Source: Aquiluna sp.
GTDB lineage: Bacteria; Actinomycetota; Actinomycetes; Actinomycetales; Microbacteriaceae
DNA: 64,000 nt
Direction: 5' to 3'
NCBI GenBank assembly: GCA_028095925.1
Contig: JAOHCW010000001.1
Span: forward strand, 124,001 to 188,000
This document shows, piece by piece, positions 40,535 to 49,644 of the stretch. The translations under genes and the position numbers were made by a program. How positions within the stretch are numbered: position 1 is the first letter of the stretch; every line of letters starts with the position of its first letter. The notes below the pieces were generated by a model. That model was not told the DNA's origin, made no database searches, and worked only from the letters and a program-made list of their open reading frames with translations.

Positions 40535-40807
40535 GTGCTTATTTATACAGTTTGCGGAGCAGGGATTGGTACGTCCGTCTTGCTCAAGGCTAACGTTGAC
40601 AGGGTGCTCAGTCGTCTAGAGGTTGAGGCCGAGGTTCGCGCTGTCACTGTGGATCATGTGGTCACTGGCCAAATCGAGGCCCAAGTGGTTATCGCAACCC
40701 AGGAGGTTGCAGATCTTCTAACGGGTGTTGCGAGCGAAGTAATCGTTGTGAAGAACATCTTTGATCTGGCCGAATTGGAAGAGAAGCTTTTCGTCTCAGT
40801 CGGCTAG
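40535..40807 (+). CDS. Orphan PTS EIIB component, lactose/ascorbate-type
   Basis: 90 residues. Starts MLIYTVCGAGIGTSVLLKANV, where the Cys in CGAGIGTS is the phosphorylated residue of small EIIB domains of the ascorbate (UlaB) or lactose type. Such domains pass phosphate from EIIA to a sugar bound by EIIC. No EIIA, EIIC, HPr or EI gene is in the window, so its partners lie elsewhere, or it has a regulatory role. GTG start. Nine bases precede the next gene. Substrate not assignable. Confidence 0.8.
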   Translation: MLIYTVCGAGIGTSVLLKANVDRVLSRLEVEAEVRAVTVDHVVTGQIEAQVVIATQEVADLLTGVASEVIVVKNIFDLAELEEKLFVSVG

Positions 40808-40816
40808 CATCTTGGG

Positions 40817-41482
40817 ATGAGCCAGCCCGGACAAAGCGGTAGAACCGAACTCAAAAGATTGCCCTATAAAGCCTCCTTCGAGCTCTCAGATCTTTACTCA
40901 ATAATCGACGAGAATCTCGTCGCTCATGTTGGGCTTGTGGAGAATGGCCAGCCACTGGTAATTCCCATGACCTATGGCCGCGACGACGACACTCTTTTTT
41001 TGCATGGCTCCTCCGGTTCAAGACTCATGCGGCTACTTGCAGATAATCCAAGCGTTTCCGTGAGCATCACCGAGCTCAATGCCCTTAAGGTCGCAAGAAG
41101 TAACTTCAACTCTGGAATGCACTATCGCTCCGCCGTAATCTTTGGCACGGCGAGGCTCTTGGAGGACGATGAAAAACTTGCAGCCCTGGATCTAATTAGC
41201 GACTCGCTGATTCCTGGCCGCGTAGCTGAGGCGAGGCCAATGACCAAGAAGGAAGTGGCCGCCACAATCATCGTCGCGTTGAAGTTGGACGAGGCCTCAG
41301 TGAAGATCTCAGTGAATGAGGTCGACGACCCCGAGGAGGACATGAATCTTGGCTATTGGGCGGGGATTGTGCCGCTAAAGAGGGGTGTCGGAGAAGTAAT
41401 TCCGGCAGATGCCGAGTCACAGTCTCTGCCGATTCCCGAGAGCATCAAACGCTTTATTGAGCGTCATCAAGCAAAGCGCTAG
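40817..41482 (+). CDS. FMN-binding split-barrel protein, pyridoxamine oxidase-like
   Basis: 221 residues. LPYKASFELSDLYSIIDENLVAHVG, then PLVIPMTYGRDDDTLFLHGS, is the start of the Pyridox_ox_2/NimA-like split-barrel family, which binds FMN and reduces diverse substrates; HYRSAVIFGTARLLED is the matching second strand pair. The exact reaction cannot be named. ATG start. Its last 29 bases overlap the convergent phosphohexomutase gene. Confidence 0.82.
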   Translation: MSQPGQSGRTELKRLPYKASFELSDLYSIIDENLVAHVGLVENGQPLVIPMTYGRDDDTLFLHGSSGSRLMRLLADNPSVSVSITELNALKVARSNFNSGMHYRSAVIFGTARLLEDDEKLAALDLISDSLIPGRVAEARPMTKKEVAATIIVALKLDEASVKISVNEVDDPEEDMNLGYWAGIVPLKRGVGEVIPADAESQSLPIPESIKRFIERHQAKR

Positions 41483-43079
41483 CGAAGATTCGAAGTCTTT
41501 CAAGACCAGAGGCGGCCGATGCTGCGCTATCGGCCTGGAATTGCAAGTAGCACTTGAGCTTCGGCTCGGTTCCGCTCGGCCTAAATATCAGCTTTGCTCC
41601 ACCGCCTGTCACCACTAACGCGTCAGTCGGGTTTTCAGCGTTTAGAAGGTCCTCGGTTTCTAGCTGCGAGCCAGAGAACTCCTTAGGCGGATTTCGTCTG
41701 AGGTTTGCCATGGTCGTTGAGATGATCGAAAGATCTGTGACTCTGATTGAAACCTGCGAGGTTGCGATGTGGCCATAGCGGTCTAGCAGTCCGGCAAGAT
41801 GCTCGGAAAGGTTTGAGCCCTGAGCCTTTAGCTCCACTGCGAGCTGGGCAATAAGAAGGGCTGCAGTGATGCCGTCTTTGTCTGGGGTGTATTGAGGGTC
41901 GACGCAGTAGCCGAGGGCTTCCTCATATCCGTAGACGAGATCGGGCACCTTCGATATCCACTTGAAACCAGTCAGGGTCTGCTGATACCCAAGTGAATGA
42001 GATTTTGCGAGATTGGTGATATCTGCAGAGACTATTGAGTTTGCGAGGTTGCCGGCAGTTGCGTCTTTTGCGCACAACTCAGCAAGAATCAACCCAACCT
42101 GATCGCCGGTGAGCATCCTCCAGCCCTCGCCTTCGGAAACCGCTACGGCCAACCGGTCAGCATCTGGGTCATTGGCAAGTATTAGTTCGCTGGAAGTTGC
42201 GGTTGCGTGTTCAAAGGCTAGGTCCATAGCGCCAGGCTCTTCGGGGTTTGGAAAGCTCACGGTTGGAAACTTGGGGTCTGGATCCATCTGCTTGGCAACT
42301 GGAGTTAGCTCAAAACCGAGCCCGGTGAACAGTTCGCTGACAACCTTCCAGCCCACTCCGTGGAGCGAGGTGTGGGTGATCTTGAGGTTCTTCCTTCGCT
42401 CGTCGCGCGCTTCGACCAGTGAGGCAGCTCTTTGGATGTAGCTGTCGATAGCTTGACTGCCGGCAAGCTCGTAGTTTCCAAGCTGGGGCATCTCGTCGAA
42501 GGTGTAGTTTGCTGCGACCTCGGCAATTTCCTTGGCAATCTCCGCATCTTGGGGAGGTACTAGTTGAGAACCACCATTGGGGCCGCCGAGGTAGACCTTG
42601 TAGCCGTTATCGCGCGGAGGGTTGTGGCTTGCGGTGACGATGATGGTCGCACTCGCACCCAAACGTTTGCCGGTGAATGCAGCGACCGGTGTTGGAACCA
42701 TGGAGTCAAAGAGCACGACTCGAATCCCCTGAGCCGAGATGATTCCGGCGCTGTCCTTTGCAAACACCTCGGAGTTCTCTCGCCCGTCGTAACCGATGAC
42801 AACTAATAGCTCAGAGTCCTTGGTTTGATAGGTGGCTAGGTTGTTTCTAAGAAACTTTGCAATTGCCATTGCGGCTCTTGCCACCACAACCCGATTCATC
42901 CGGTTGCGGCCAGCTCCAAGCTCGCCTCGAAGCCCAGCTGTTCCAAACTGCAATGTGGTGGAGAACCTGTTTTCCAACTCAGCAAGGTTCTGCTCAGCAA
43001 TGAGCTCTTCGAGCTCAGCCCTTGTTTTGGGGTCAGGATCCTGAGCTAGCCAAGACCTTGCGGCTTCGAGATGATTCAT
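41454..43079 (-). CDS. Phosphoglucomutase/phosphomannomutase (PmmB-type)
   Basis: 541 residues, alpha-D-phosphohexomutase family. Visible: FGTAGLRGELGAG near the N-terminus, TASHNPPRDNGYKVY with the phosphorylated Ser, NDPDADRLAVAV binding Mg, YGYEEALGY sugar-specificity loop and FRPSGTEPKLKCYL. Begins immediately after the punA stop, as pmmB and PNP do in M. tuberculosis. Because it is paired with a nucleoside phosphorylase, it may act on (deoxy)ribose 1-phosphate as phosphopentomutase; no deoB is in the window. Specificity is therefore open. Confidence 0.9.
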   Translation of the reverse strand: MNHLEAARSWLAQDPDPKTRAELEELIAEQNLAELENRFSTTLQFGTAGLRGELGAGRNRMNRVVVARAAMAIAKFLRNNLATYQTKDSELLVVIGYDGRENSEVFAKDSAGIISAQGIRVVLFDSMVPTPVAAFTGKRLGASATIIVTASHNPPRDNGYKVYLGGPNGGSQLVPPQDAEIAKEIAEVAANYTFDEMPQLGNYELAGSQAIDSYIQRAASLVEARDERRKNLKITHTSLHGVGWKVVSELFTGLGFELTPVAKQMDPDPKFPTVSFPNPEEPGAMDLAFEHATATSSELILANDPDADRLAVAVSEGEGWRMLTGDQVGLILAELCAKDATAGNLANSIVSADITNLAKSHSLGYQQTLTGFKWISKVPDLVYGYEEALGYCVDPQYTPDKDGITAALLIAQLAVELKAQGSNLSEHLAGLLDRYGHIATSQVSIRVTDLSIISTTMANLRRNPPKEFSGSQLETEDLLNAENPTDALVVTGGGAKLIFRPSGTEPKLKCYLQFQADSAASAASGLERLRIFASALLDDAQ

Positions 43080-43901
43080 TTAGAGCTTGCTGACTATCTC
43101 TGCTAGCAGTTTGGAGATTTTCGCCTCTGCCGCTTTACCAGCGGCAATGACCTCTTCGTGACTCAAAGGAGTCTTCTGGACACCGGCTGCGAGGTTTGTA
43201 ATCAGCGACATGCCAAGGACCTCCATGCCTGACTCTCTGGCAGCTATTGCCTCGAGAGCTGTTGACATACCGACGATGTCGCCGCCCATCTTCTTGGCCA
43301 TTTGGACCTCTGCGGGAGTTTCGTAGTGGGGGCCGCGGAACTGGACATAGACACCCTCGTCCAGCGAAGCATCGACCTCCTTAGCGAGTCCTCGAAGCCT
43401 CGAGGAGTAGAGGTCCGTGAGGTCGACAAAGTTCGCACCCTCTAGCGGGCTGGAAGCTGTGAGGTTGATGTGGTCTGAAATCAATACCGCTGCACCACCG
43501 TCCCACTCGGGACGGATGCCTCCGGCACCATTTGTGAGCACCATGGTCTTTGCACCAGTTTTGGCAGCGGTTCGGACGGAGTGGACCACAGCTCTCACGC
43601 CGTGGTTTTCATAGAAGTGTGTTCTGGCACCAATGATTAGCGCGTGCTTCCCGCTTGGAAGCTTGATGGAGCGAATTGTGCCGATGTGGCCGGCAACGGC
43701 GGGCTTGTGGAAGCCGGCGATGTCGTTGGCTGGAATTTCGGCGACAGTCTCGCCGATGAGATCGGCGGCTTTTGACCAACCGGACCCCAGGGTCAGAGCG
43801 ATGTCGTGATGCTCAACCGAGGTCTTCTGCGCTATTTGGTCTGCTGCCCGCTGGGCGAATTCAAAAGGGTCTACGCCCTCGACATTGAGTGGATGAACCA
43901 T
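43080..43901 (-). CDS. punA: Purine-nucleoside phosphorylase
   Basis: 273 residues, trimeric PNP type. Splits (deoxy)inosine and (deoxy)guanosine with phosphate. Visible: LTLGSGWSKAAD (phosphate loop), RTHFYENHG, LTNGAGGIRPEWD, GVYVQFRGPHYETPAEV, GMSTALEAIAARESG and SLITNLAAG. ATG 43901 preceded by GAAAG is chosen; TTG 43910 adds three residues. Takes inosine from the add reaction. Divergent from lpdA. Confidence 0.96.
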   Translation of the reverse strand: MVHPLNVEGVDPFEFAQRAADQIAQKTSVEHHDIALTLGSGWSKAADLIGETVAEIPANDIAGFHKPAVAGHIGTIRSIKLPSGKHALIIGARTHFYENHGVRAVVHSVRTAAKTGAKTMVLTNGAGGIRPEWDGGAAVLISDHINLTASSPLEGANFVDLTDLYSSRLRGLAKEVDASLDEGVYVQFRGPHYETPAEVQMAKKMGGDIVGMSTALEAIAARESGMEVLGMSLITNLAAGVQKTPLSHEEVIAAGKAAEAKISKLLAEIVSKL

Positions 43902-43955
43902 AACTTTCAAGTCTAGTTGTGCTGACGCTGAGCAAATTTGCGGGACAATGGTGCG

Positions 43956-45377
43956 GTGGTAAACAAACTTGGGTCAAAACATCGCGTCGTAATTATTGGT
44001 GGTGGCCCAGGAGGCTACGAGGCCGCTCGCACCGCAGCCCAACTCGAGGCCGAGGTAATCCTCATCGAGGAGCGAGGCGTCGGTGGTAATGCTGTCCTCA
44101 CAGATGTCGTTCCCTCAAAGACTTTGATTGCAACCGCCGAGGCAGCGCAGCGTGTAGCTGTGGCACAGAGTCTGGGACTTGAATTCTCGGTCGAAGGAAA
44201 GCGGGTCAACCCACACGTCGAGGTTGACCTAAAGACTCTGAACCAAAGTCTTCTCTCGCTAGCCCAGGACCAATCTCAGGACATGAGAGAGGCACTTGTC
44301 GAGGATGGGGTCCGCATTATCGACGGGCGGGGACACCTAGACGGTAACCATCACGTGGTGGTCGAGCCTTCGGCTGGTGGCGAGAGCGAACGCATCGAGG
44401 CCAAGACAATCATCGTGGCGGTAGGGGCTTCCCCCAGGGAGCTTCCGGATGCAAGGACTGACGGCAAGAGAATTCTCAACTGGAAGCAGCTCTACGACCT
44501 TGAGGAGCTGCCTGAGCACATGATTGTTGTCGGTTCTGGTGTCACTGGAGCAGAGTTTGCCTCCGCCTACCTGCAGCTGGGATCAAAGGTGACCTTGGTC
44601 TCATCAAGAGACAAGGTCCTGCCAGGAAACGATTCTGACGCAGCCGAGCTAATTGAAAAGGTCTTCACCTCGGGTGGAATGAACCTGCTGAGGAACGCCC
44701 GTGCGACCAGTGTTAACAACACAGGTGACGCAGTTGAGGTTGAGCTCGCCGACGGCACCACTCTGACAGGCTCGCACTGCCTAATGGCGGTTGGGGCGAT
44801 CCCAAACACCCAAGGCCTGAACCTAGAAGAGGCAGGCATCGCTCTAAACGAAACGGGCCATGTGGTTGTGAACAAGGTCGCAAGGACCTCAAGAGCTAAC
44901 GTCTACGCCATCGGTGACTGCTCCACATCAATGCCCCTAGCATCGGTTTCAGCCATGATGGGCAGGACTGCGGTTTATCACACTCTCGGTGACGTCGCTA
45001 CACCAACCAGACTCAGGAATGTCGCATCCAACGTCTTCACTTCCCCGGAAATTGCCCAGGTTGGCTGGTCTGAGCAGGAGATCAAGGACGGTCTGGTCCG
45101 TGGTGAGGTAGCGACAATTGAGCTTGAGACTAACCCCAGGGCAAAAATGGAGGGGATCTCCGAGGGTTTCATCAAGCTATTTGCGTCAGTGGGGAGCGGC
45201 ACGGTCATCGGTGGTGTGGTGGTTGCCCCAAGGGCATCCGACTTGATCTATCCGATTGCGGTCGCAATAGAGAATAGGCTCACGGTCGACCAGCTGGCAA
45301 AAACCTATACCGTCTACCCATCGCTCTCAGGCTCCATTGCCGAGGCGGCCAGCGAACTTCACCCAGCTATCGACTAG
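43956..45377 (+). CDS. lpdA: LpdA-type NAD(P)H quinone reductase
   Basis: 473 residues from GTG 43956; TTG 43938 is an alternative. Resembles dihydrolipoamide dehydrogenase: [19 protein letters not shown] (FAD), [12 protein letters not shown] (NAD), VYAIGDCS and the dimer domain ending [15 protein letters not shown]. At the place of the redox disulfide it reads [14 protein letters not shown] with no cysteine pair, and the catalytic C-terminal His is replaced by Tyr (VYPSLS). This matches M. tuberculosis LpdA (Rv3303c), a quinone reductase rather than a lipoamide enzyme. Confidence 0.9.
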   Translation: MVNKLGSKHRVVIIGGGPGGYEAARTAAQLEAEVILIEERGVGGNAVLTDVVPSKTLIATAEAAQRVAVAQSLGLEFSVEGKRVNPHVEVDLKTLNQSLLSLAQDQSQDMREALVEDGVRIIDGRGHLDGNHHVVVEPSAGGESERIEAKTIIVAVGASPRELPDARTDGKRILNWKQLYDLEELPEHMIVVGSGVTGAEFASAYLQLGSKVTLVSSRDKVLPGNDSDAAELIEKVFTSGGMNLLRNARATSVNNTGDAVEVELADGTTLTGSHCLMAVGAIPNTQGLNLEEAGIALNETGHVVVNKVARTSRANVYAIGDCSTSMPLASVSAMMGRTAVYHTLGDVATPTRLRNVASNVFTSPEIAQVGWSEQEIKDGLVRGEVATIELETNPRAKMEGISEGFIKLFASVGSGTVIGGVVVAPRASDLIYPIAVAIENRLTVDQLAKTYTVYPSLSGSIAEAASELHPAID

Positions 45378-47140
45378 AGAATGTCTAGAATCCGCGTTCC
45401 TGCGGAGATCGTTGCTCCCGCAGTTACGCCAATGCTCTTTACTGTTCCGGACTTGTGAGCCGCTAGCGGCTGCTCCATCTTCATGGCCTCGAGAACCACA
45501 ACTAGGTCTCCCTGCTCAACCTTCTGACCCTCGGTTGCAGCGAGCTTCACGACCGTCGCCTGCATGGGGGCTACCAATGAGTCACCCTTGGCGCCGGTGC
45601 GAGAGGAAGTCTCAGCTCCTTTTTTGCGTCTTGGGGCGTGCCCCTCGGGGGAGCCGATCTCACCAACCAGCAGTCGCTTTGGGACGCTCACCTCGAGGCG
45701 TTTTCCCGAAACCTCGACAACAATTTCCCGCCTTGGCTCCGCTGCGATCTCAGGTTCTGCCTGGCCCGTCCAAGGCTCAATGGGGTTATCCCACTCAGTC
45801 TCGATCCACCTGGTAAACACCTTGAAACCTTCTTGAGCGGTGAATGCCGGGTGATCAACCATGAGGCGGTGGAAGGGGAGAACTGTGGGCAGGCCGTTGA
45901 CGTGCATCTCCGCCAGAGCTCGGCGAGAACGCTCAAGTGCTTCCTCGCGGCTACTGCCGGTAACAATTAGCTTGGCCATCATCGAGTCAAAGTTTCCAGA
46001 GACCCTGTCTCCCGATACCACTCCAGAGTCGACTCGGACCCCAGGTCCTGACGGAGCCAAGAACTGGTGGACGGGTCCTGGAGACGGAAGGAAGTTTTTG
46101 CCAGCGTCCTCTCCGTTGATCCTGAACTCGAAAGAGTGACCTCGAATCTCTGGGTCATCAAAGCCGAGCGCCTCTCCCTGCGCAATCCTGAACTGTTGGC
46201 GGACTAGGTCAATACCGGTTACCTCTTCGGATACCGGGTGCTCGACCTGGAGCCTGGTGTTAACCTCCAAAAAGGAGATGGTCCCGTCACCGGAAATAAG
46301 AAACTCGCAGGTGCCAGCACCGACATAACCAACCTCTTTGAGGATGGCTTTGGAGGACTCGTAGAGCTCGCTCTCTTGCTCCTTGGAGAGAAATGGCGCG
46401 GGAGCCTCTTCAATTAGTTTTTGATGTCTGCGCTGAAGCGAGCAGTCTCGGGTGGAAACCACGACGACGTTGCCGTGGGTGTCGGCAAGACATTGCGTCT
46501 CAACGTGACGAGGTTTGTCCAGATACTTCTCAATAAAGCATTCGCCGCGCCCGAATGCCGCAACGGCCTCTCGAGTCGCTGACTCGAAAGCCTCGGTAAT
46601 CTCGCCTTTTTCGCGAACAATCTTGATCCCTCTACCGCCACCACCGTAGGCGGCCTTGATGGCTACCGGAAGGCCGTGCTCCTTCACAAACGACTCCACC
46701 TCTGAGACATCTGAGACCGGGTTGATGGTTCCTGGGGCTAGCGGTGCACCGACCTTCTGGGCCACTTTTCTGGCGGAAACCTTGTCTCCGAGCTGTTCAA
46801 TTGCCTCTGGGCTTGGCCCGATCCAAATGAGACCTGCCGCGATCACAGCCCTGGCAAAATCGGCATTCTCAGAGAGGAAGCCGTATCCGGGGTGCACAGC
46901 GTCGGCCCCTGATCGCGAGGCGATGCTGAGAAGTTTTTCGATTACAAGGTAGGTCTCGGCAGCGGTTTCACCCTGCAGCGCGTATGCCTCATCGGCGAGC
47001 TTGGAGTGCTGGGCGTCGCGGTCGGAGTCTGCATAGACGGCAACGGTCGAAATACCGCTATCCCTGGCTGCACGGATAACCCTGACCGCAATCTCACCTC
47101 GGTTGGCGATGAGCACTTTGGTTATCCGCTTCTGAGCCAT
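45374..47140 (-). CDS. accA: Acyl-CoA carboxylase alpha subunit (biotin carboxylase + BCCP)
   Basis: 588 residues from ATG 47140 (GTG 47161 adds 7). N-terminal biotin carboxylase: [31 protein letters not shown]-grasp loop, [17 protein letters not shown]-terminal BCCP with biotinylated Lys in [10 protein letters not shown]. It carboxylates biotin, then AccD transfers CO2 to acetyl- or propionyl-CoA for fatty-acid synthesis. Needs BirA (53.9 kb). Stop overlaps lpdA by 4 bases (CTAG). Between BC and BCCP there is a basic patch RRKKGAE. Confidence 0.97.
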   Translation of the reverse strand: MAQKRITKVLIANRGEIAVRVIRAARDSGISTVAVYADSDRDAQHSKLADEAYALQGETAAETYLVIEKLLSIASRSGADAVHPGYGFLSENADFARAVIAAGLIWIGPSPEAIEQLGDKVSARKVAQKVGAPLAPGTINPVSDVSEVESFVKEHGLPVAIKAAYGGGGRGIKIVREKGEITEAFESATREAVAAFGRGECFIEKYLDKPRHVETQCLADTHGNVVVVSTRDCSLQRRHQKLIEEAPAPFLSKEQESELYESSKAILKEVGYVGAGTCEFLISGDGTISFLEVNTRLQVEHPVSEEVTGIDLVRQQFRIAQGEALGFDDPEIRGHSFEFRINGEDAGKNFLPSPGPVHQFLAPSGPGVRVDSGVVSGDRVSGNFDSMMAKLIVTGSSREEALERSRRALAEMHVNGLPTVLPFHRLMVDHPAFTAQEGFKVFTRWIETEWDNPIEPWTGQAEPEIAAEPRREIVVEVSGKRLEVSVPKRLLVGEIGSPEGHAPRRKKGAETSSRTGAKGDSLVAPMQATVVKLAATEGQKVEQGDLVVVLEAMKMEQPLAAHKSGTVKSIGVTAGATISAGTRILDIL

Positions 47141-47186
47141 AATCGGATAGCTTATTGCCACTTTCCAGCTGTGATTTATGAGGACT

Positions 47187-47211
47187 CAACAAAAAAACTG
47201 TGGTTTTGTTG
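47187..47211 (-). other. AT-rich hairpin between maf and accA
   Basis: CAACAAAA (47187-47194) and TTTTGTTG (47204-47211) form an 8-pair stem with a 9-base loop directly after the maf stop. It could attenuate maf transcription into accA or simply be an AT-rich spacer. Confidence 0.3.
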
Positions 47212-47214
47212 CGT

Positions 47215-47814
47215 TTATCTCCAGAGGCTCGTGATGTCGTGACCCAGCTCTCGGAGCATCTTGCGAAGCTCAACCAGTGAAAGCCCGACCACTGTGTGGT
47301 AATCGCCTTCAATCCGCTCGATGAAGGGCCCACCGCGACCATCAATTGTGAAACTTCCAGCAACGTTGAGCGGCTCACCGCTTTCTACATACGCTTCAAT
47401 TTCGCTGTCGCTGAGATCGGCGAAGAAGACCAGGGTCTTGGAGCAGACCGATCTCGACTCCCCGCTCTCTTTGTCGATCAGGTGATGGCCGGAATGTAGA
47501 TAGCCAGACTTGCCCCGCATTTCTTGCCAGCGCTTTGTGGCTAGGTCCGTCGTAAGTGGTTTACCAAGATTCTGACCTTCAAATTCGAGGGCGCTATCGC
47601 ATCCGAGCACAAGTCGCGTGCTCGCACTCTTAGCTCCCGCGATCGCCTTCGCTCTTGCAAGCAGCAGGGTCATCTCGCAAACACCTGCGGGCCTCTCCTT
47701 CTCAACAAGAGCCTCCTCGTCGACGCCAGGAGCAAGTGTGAGAAAGTCAAGACCTGCGTCTTCGAGGAGCTTTTTTCTTCCAGAGGAGGTAGAGGCAAGG
47801 GTTATTAGTGGCAC
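47215..47814 (-). CDS. maf: Maf-like nucleoside triphosphate pyrophosphatase
   Basis: 199 residues. Family hydrolyses dTTP, UTP or modified NTPs, preventing their incorporation. Visible: ITLASTSSGRKKLLEDAGL (family SxSPRR-type loop, here SSGRKK), VLGCDSALEF with catalytic Asp, and FTIDGRGGPFIERIEGDYHTVVGL. GTG or ATG start at 47814 ahead of PLITLAS. Upstream of accA on the same strand, as in other actinobacteria. Nucleotide preference is not readable. Confidence 0.93.
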   Translation of the reverse strand: MPLITLASTSSGRKKLLEDAGLDFLTLAPGVDEEALVEKERPAGVCEMTLLLARAKAIAGAKSASTRLVLGCDSALEFEGQNLGKPLTTDLATKRWQEMRGKSGYLHSGHHLIDKESGESRSVCSKTLVFFADLSDSEIEAYVESGEPLNVAGSFTIDGRGGPFIERIEGDYHTVVGLSLVELRKMLRELGHDITSLWR

Positions 47815-47845
47815 GGTTCAAGGCTAGCTGTGGAACACTTAGCCG

Positions 47846-49006
47846 GTGACCATAACTCTCCGTATCGAAAAGGCCGCGCATGGCGGCGTCTTTGTTGCAA
47901 GGCCGGAGGGCAAGGTGGTTCTCGTTGAAGGGGCTCTGCCGGGCGAACTCGTTGAGGCTGAGATAACCGAGGAGGCCAAGAGCTTCCTTAGGGCGCGGGT
48001 CACCAGGGTCATAGAGGCCAGCGAACACCGCAGGGATCATTTCTGGCCTGAGGCGAACTCAGGGGCTGGTGGTGCCGACTTCGGTCACATCAAGCTTGAA
48101 GAGCAGCGGCGCATCAAGTCAGAGATTCTCTCCGAGGCTCTCTCACGCATGGCCGGAGTTGACCTCTCACGCAAGGTTGTGGCCGTCGACGACTCAGACG
48201 GTCTTGGCTACCGAACCAGGGTTCAGCTCCACGTCGCACCCGACGGCACCGTTGGCGTGAAGGGATCGCGTTCAAATGACGTAATCCCAGTTACCTCATT
48301 GCCGCTTGCAAACCAGGAGATAAATGAGCTCGGGCTTCATACAAGGCGCTTCCCCGGTAAAAAGAAGATTTTCATCGCCTCCTCGCCAGACTCCCTGCAG
48401 TGGTCTATTGATGGTGAAATCGGCGGGTCAAAGGTTATTACCGAGGTAGTAGGCGGCCGAGTCTTCGATCTCAAGCCAGGGGTCTTTTGGCAGGCCCACG
48501 GACTTGCCCCCAAGGTTTTACTCGATGGCGTTCTTGCACACCTAGGTGAACTCGAACCTGGTTCTGAGGTTCTTGATCTCTATGCGGGAGCCGGATTGTT
48601 TGCCGCAAATATCGCAGCGCGTTTTCCGGAGTCTAAGGTTCATGCCGTTGAGCTCGCAGAGGCCGCAGTTCAGTCGGGCAAGAGCTCCGCTAAGGGAATG
48701 AAGAATCTTAGTTTTGAGAAATCTGATGTCCTTGTTTACCTTCGCGCAAGGGAAAAAGAGATATCCACCGTTGTCCTAGACCCGCCTCGATCGGGAGCGG
48801 CAACCAAGGTCATTAATCAGCTGGTTCGGCTAAAGGCAAAGCATATTGTTTATGTGGCATGCGATCCGGTGGCCCTAGCCAGAGACATTGGACTGCTTCG
48901 CGAGGCTGGATACGAGCTTGAATCTCTCGAGGCCTTCGATATCTTCCCCCACACCCACCACTTCGAAACTTTGGCAACACTTAGGCTCAGTAATCTAAGA
49001 GCATGA
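47846..49006 (+). CDS. TrmA/RlmD-family 5-methyluridine RNA methyltransferase
   Basis: 386 residues. N-terminal TRAM-like RNA-binding domain (1-55), then a class I SAM domain: VLDLYAGAGLFAANIAARFP (motif I), VVLDPPRSGA (motif IV) and HIVYVACDPVALARDI with the catalytic Cys. Methylates C5 of uridine in tRNA or rRNA; which one cannot be told. The iron-sulfur cysteines of RlmD are absent. GTG start. Its stop overlaps the response regulator start by 4 bases, an uncommon coupling. Confidence 0.9.
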   Translation: MTITLRIEKAAHGGVFVARPEGKVVLVEGALPGELVEAEITEEAKSFLRARVTRVIEASEHRRDHFWPEANSGAGGADFGHIKLEEQRRIKSEILSEALSRMAGVDLSRKVVAVDDSDGLGYRTRVQLHVAPDGTVGVKGSRSNDVIPVTSLPLANQEINELGLHTRRFPGKKKIFIASSPDSLQWSIDGEIGGSKVITEVVGGRVFDLKPGVFWQAHGLAPKVLLDGVLAHLGELEPGSEVLDLYAGAGLFAANIAARFPESKVHAVELAEAAVQSGKSSAKGMKNLSFEKSDVLVYLRAREKEISTVVLDPPRSGAATKVINQLVRLKAKHIVYVACDPVALARDIGLLREAGYELESLEAFDIFPHTHHFETLATLRLSNLRA

Positions 49007-49644
49007 GCGTCCAGGTTGCGATCGTTGACGACCACGAGGCAGTTCGCCTCGGATTCGCAGCCGCCTGCGAGAAAAATGATTTTGACCTAATTGGTTCTGC
49101 ACCAACCGTCACTGAGCTTCTGGAGCAGATTGGTGCTCGCGAATGCCAAGTGGTGGTTACCGACCTCAGCCTTGCCGATGGCTCACTGGTCGCAGAAAAC
49201 GTCGAACGAATTGTCGCAACTGGTGCTGCAGTCTTGATCTTCTCAATTGCGGACAAGCCAAACCTGATGCGCGCAGCGGTCAGAGCCGGCGCTACGGCGA
49301 TTGTCCCCAAGTCGCAACCGGTCGAGGACTTGGTGGAAGCCATTCGGCTGGCTGCCGATGGTGCAATTTTGAATAACGCCGAAACCAGTGCCACCATCGA
49401 CGCAGACAGTCTTTTCAAAGAGGCAAACCTTTCAGCCCGCGAAACAGAGGTGCTCTCGCTCTACGCGTCGGGGATGAGCCTCAAGCAGGTTGCCTTTCAA
49501 CTTCAGATAAAGCCCAGCTCGGCAAAGGAGCACATCGATCGGGTGCGGGTGAAATACGCAAAGCTTGGCAGGGAGGCCGCCACCAAAGTCGATCTGTTTA
49601 AGCGTGCGGTTGAAGACGGCCTGATATCGGGAGACTTGCTTTAG
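49003..49644 (+). CDS. NarL/FixJ-type response regulator
   Basis: 213 residues. Receiver domain 1-120 with acidic pair D9/D10, phospho-acceptor Asp 54 in VVTDLSL and Lys 103 in IVPKSQP. C-terminal LuxR-type helix-turn-helix: LSARETEVLSLYASGMSLKQVAFQL near 148-172, then KPSSAKEHIDRVRVKY. Shares one base with the kinase gene that follows. Target genes unknown; the hairpin-rich stretch downstream of the cluster has no obvious direct repeats for binding. Confidence 0.93.
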   Translation: MSVQVAIVDDHEAVRLGFAAACEKNDFDLIGSAPTVTELLEQIGARECQVVVTDLSLADGSLVAENVERIVATGAAVLIFSIADKPNLMRAAVRAGATAIVPKSQPVEDLVEAIRLAADGAILNNAETSATIDADSLFKEANLSARETEVLSLYASGMSLKQVAFQLQIKPSSAKEHIDRVRVKYAKLGREAATKVDLFKRAVEDGLISGDLL

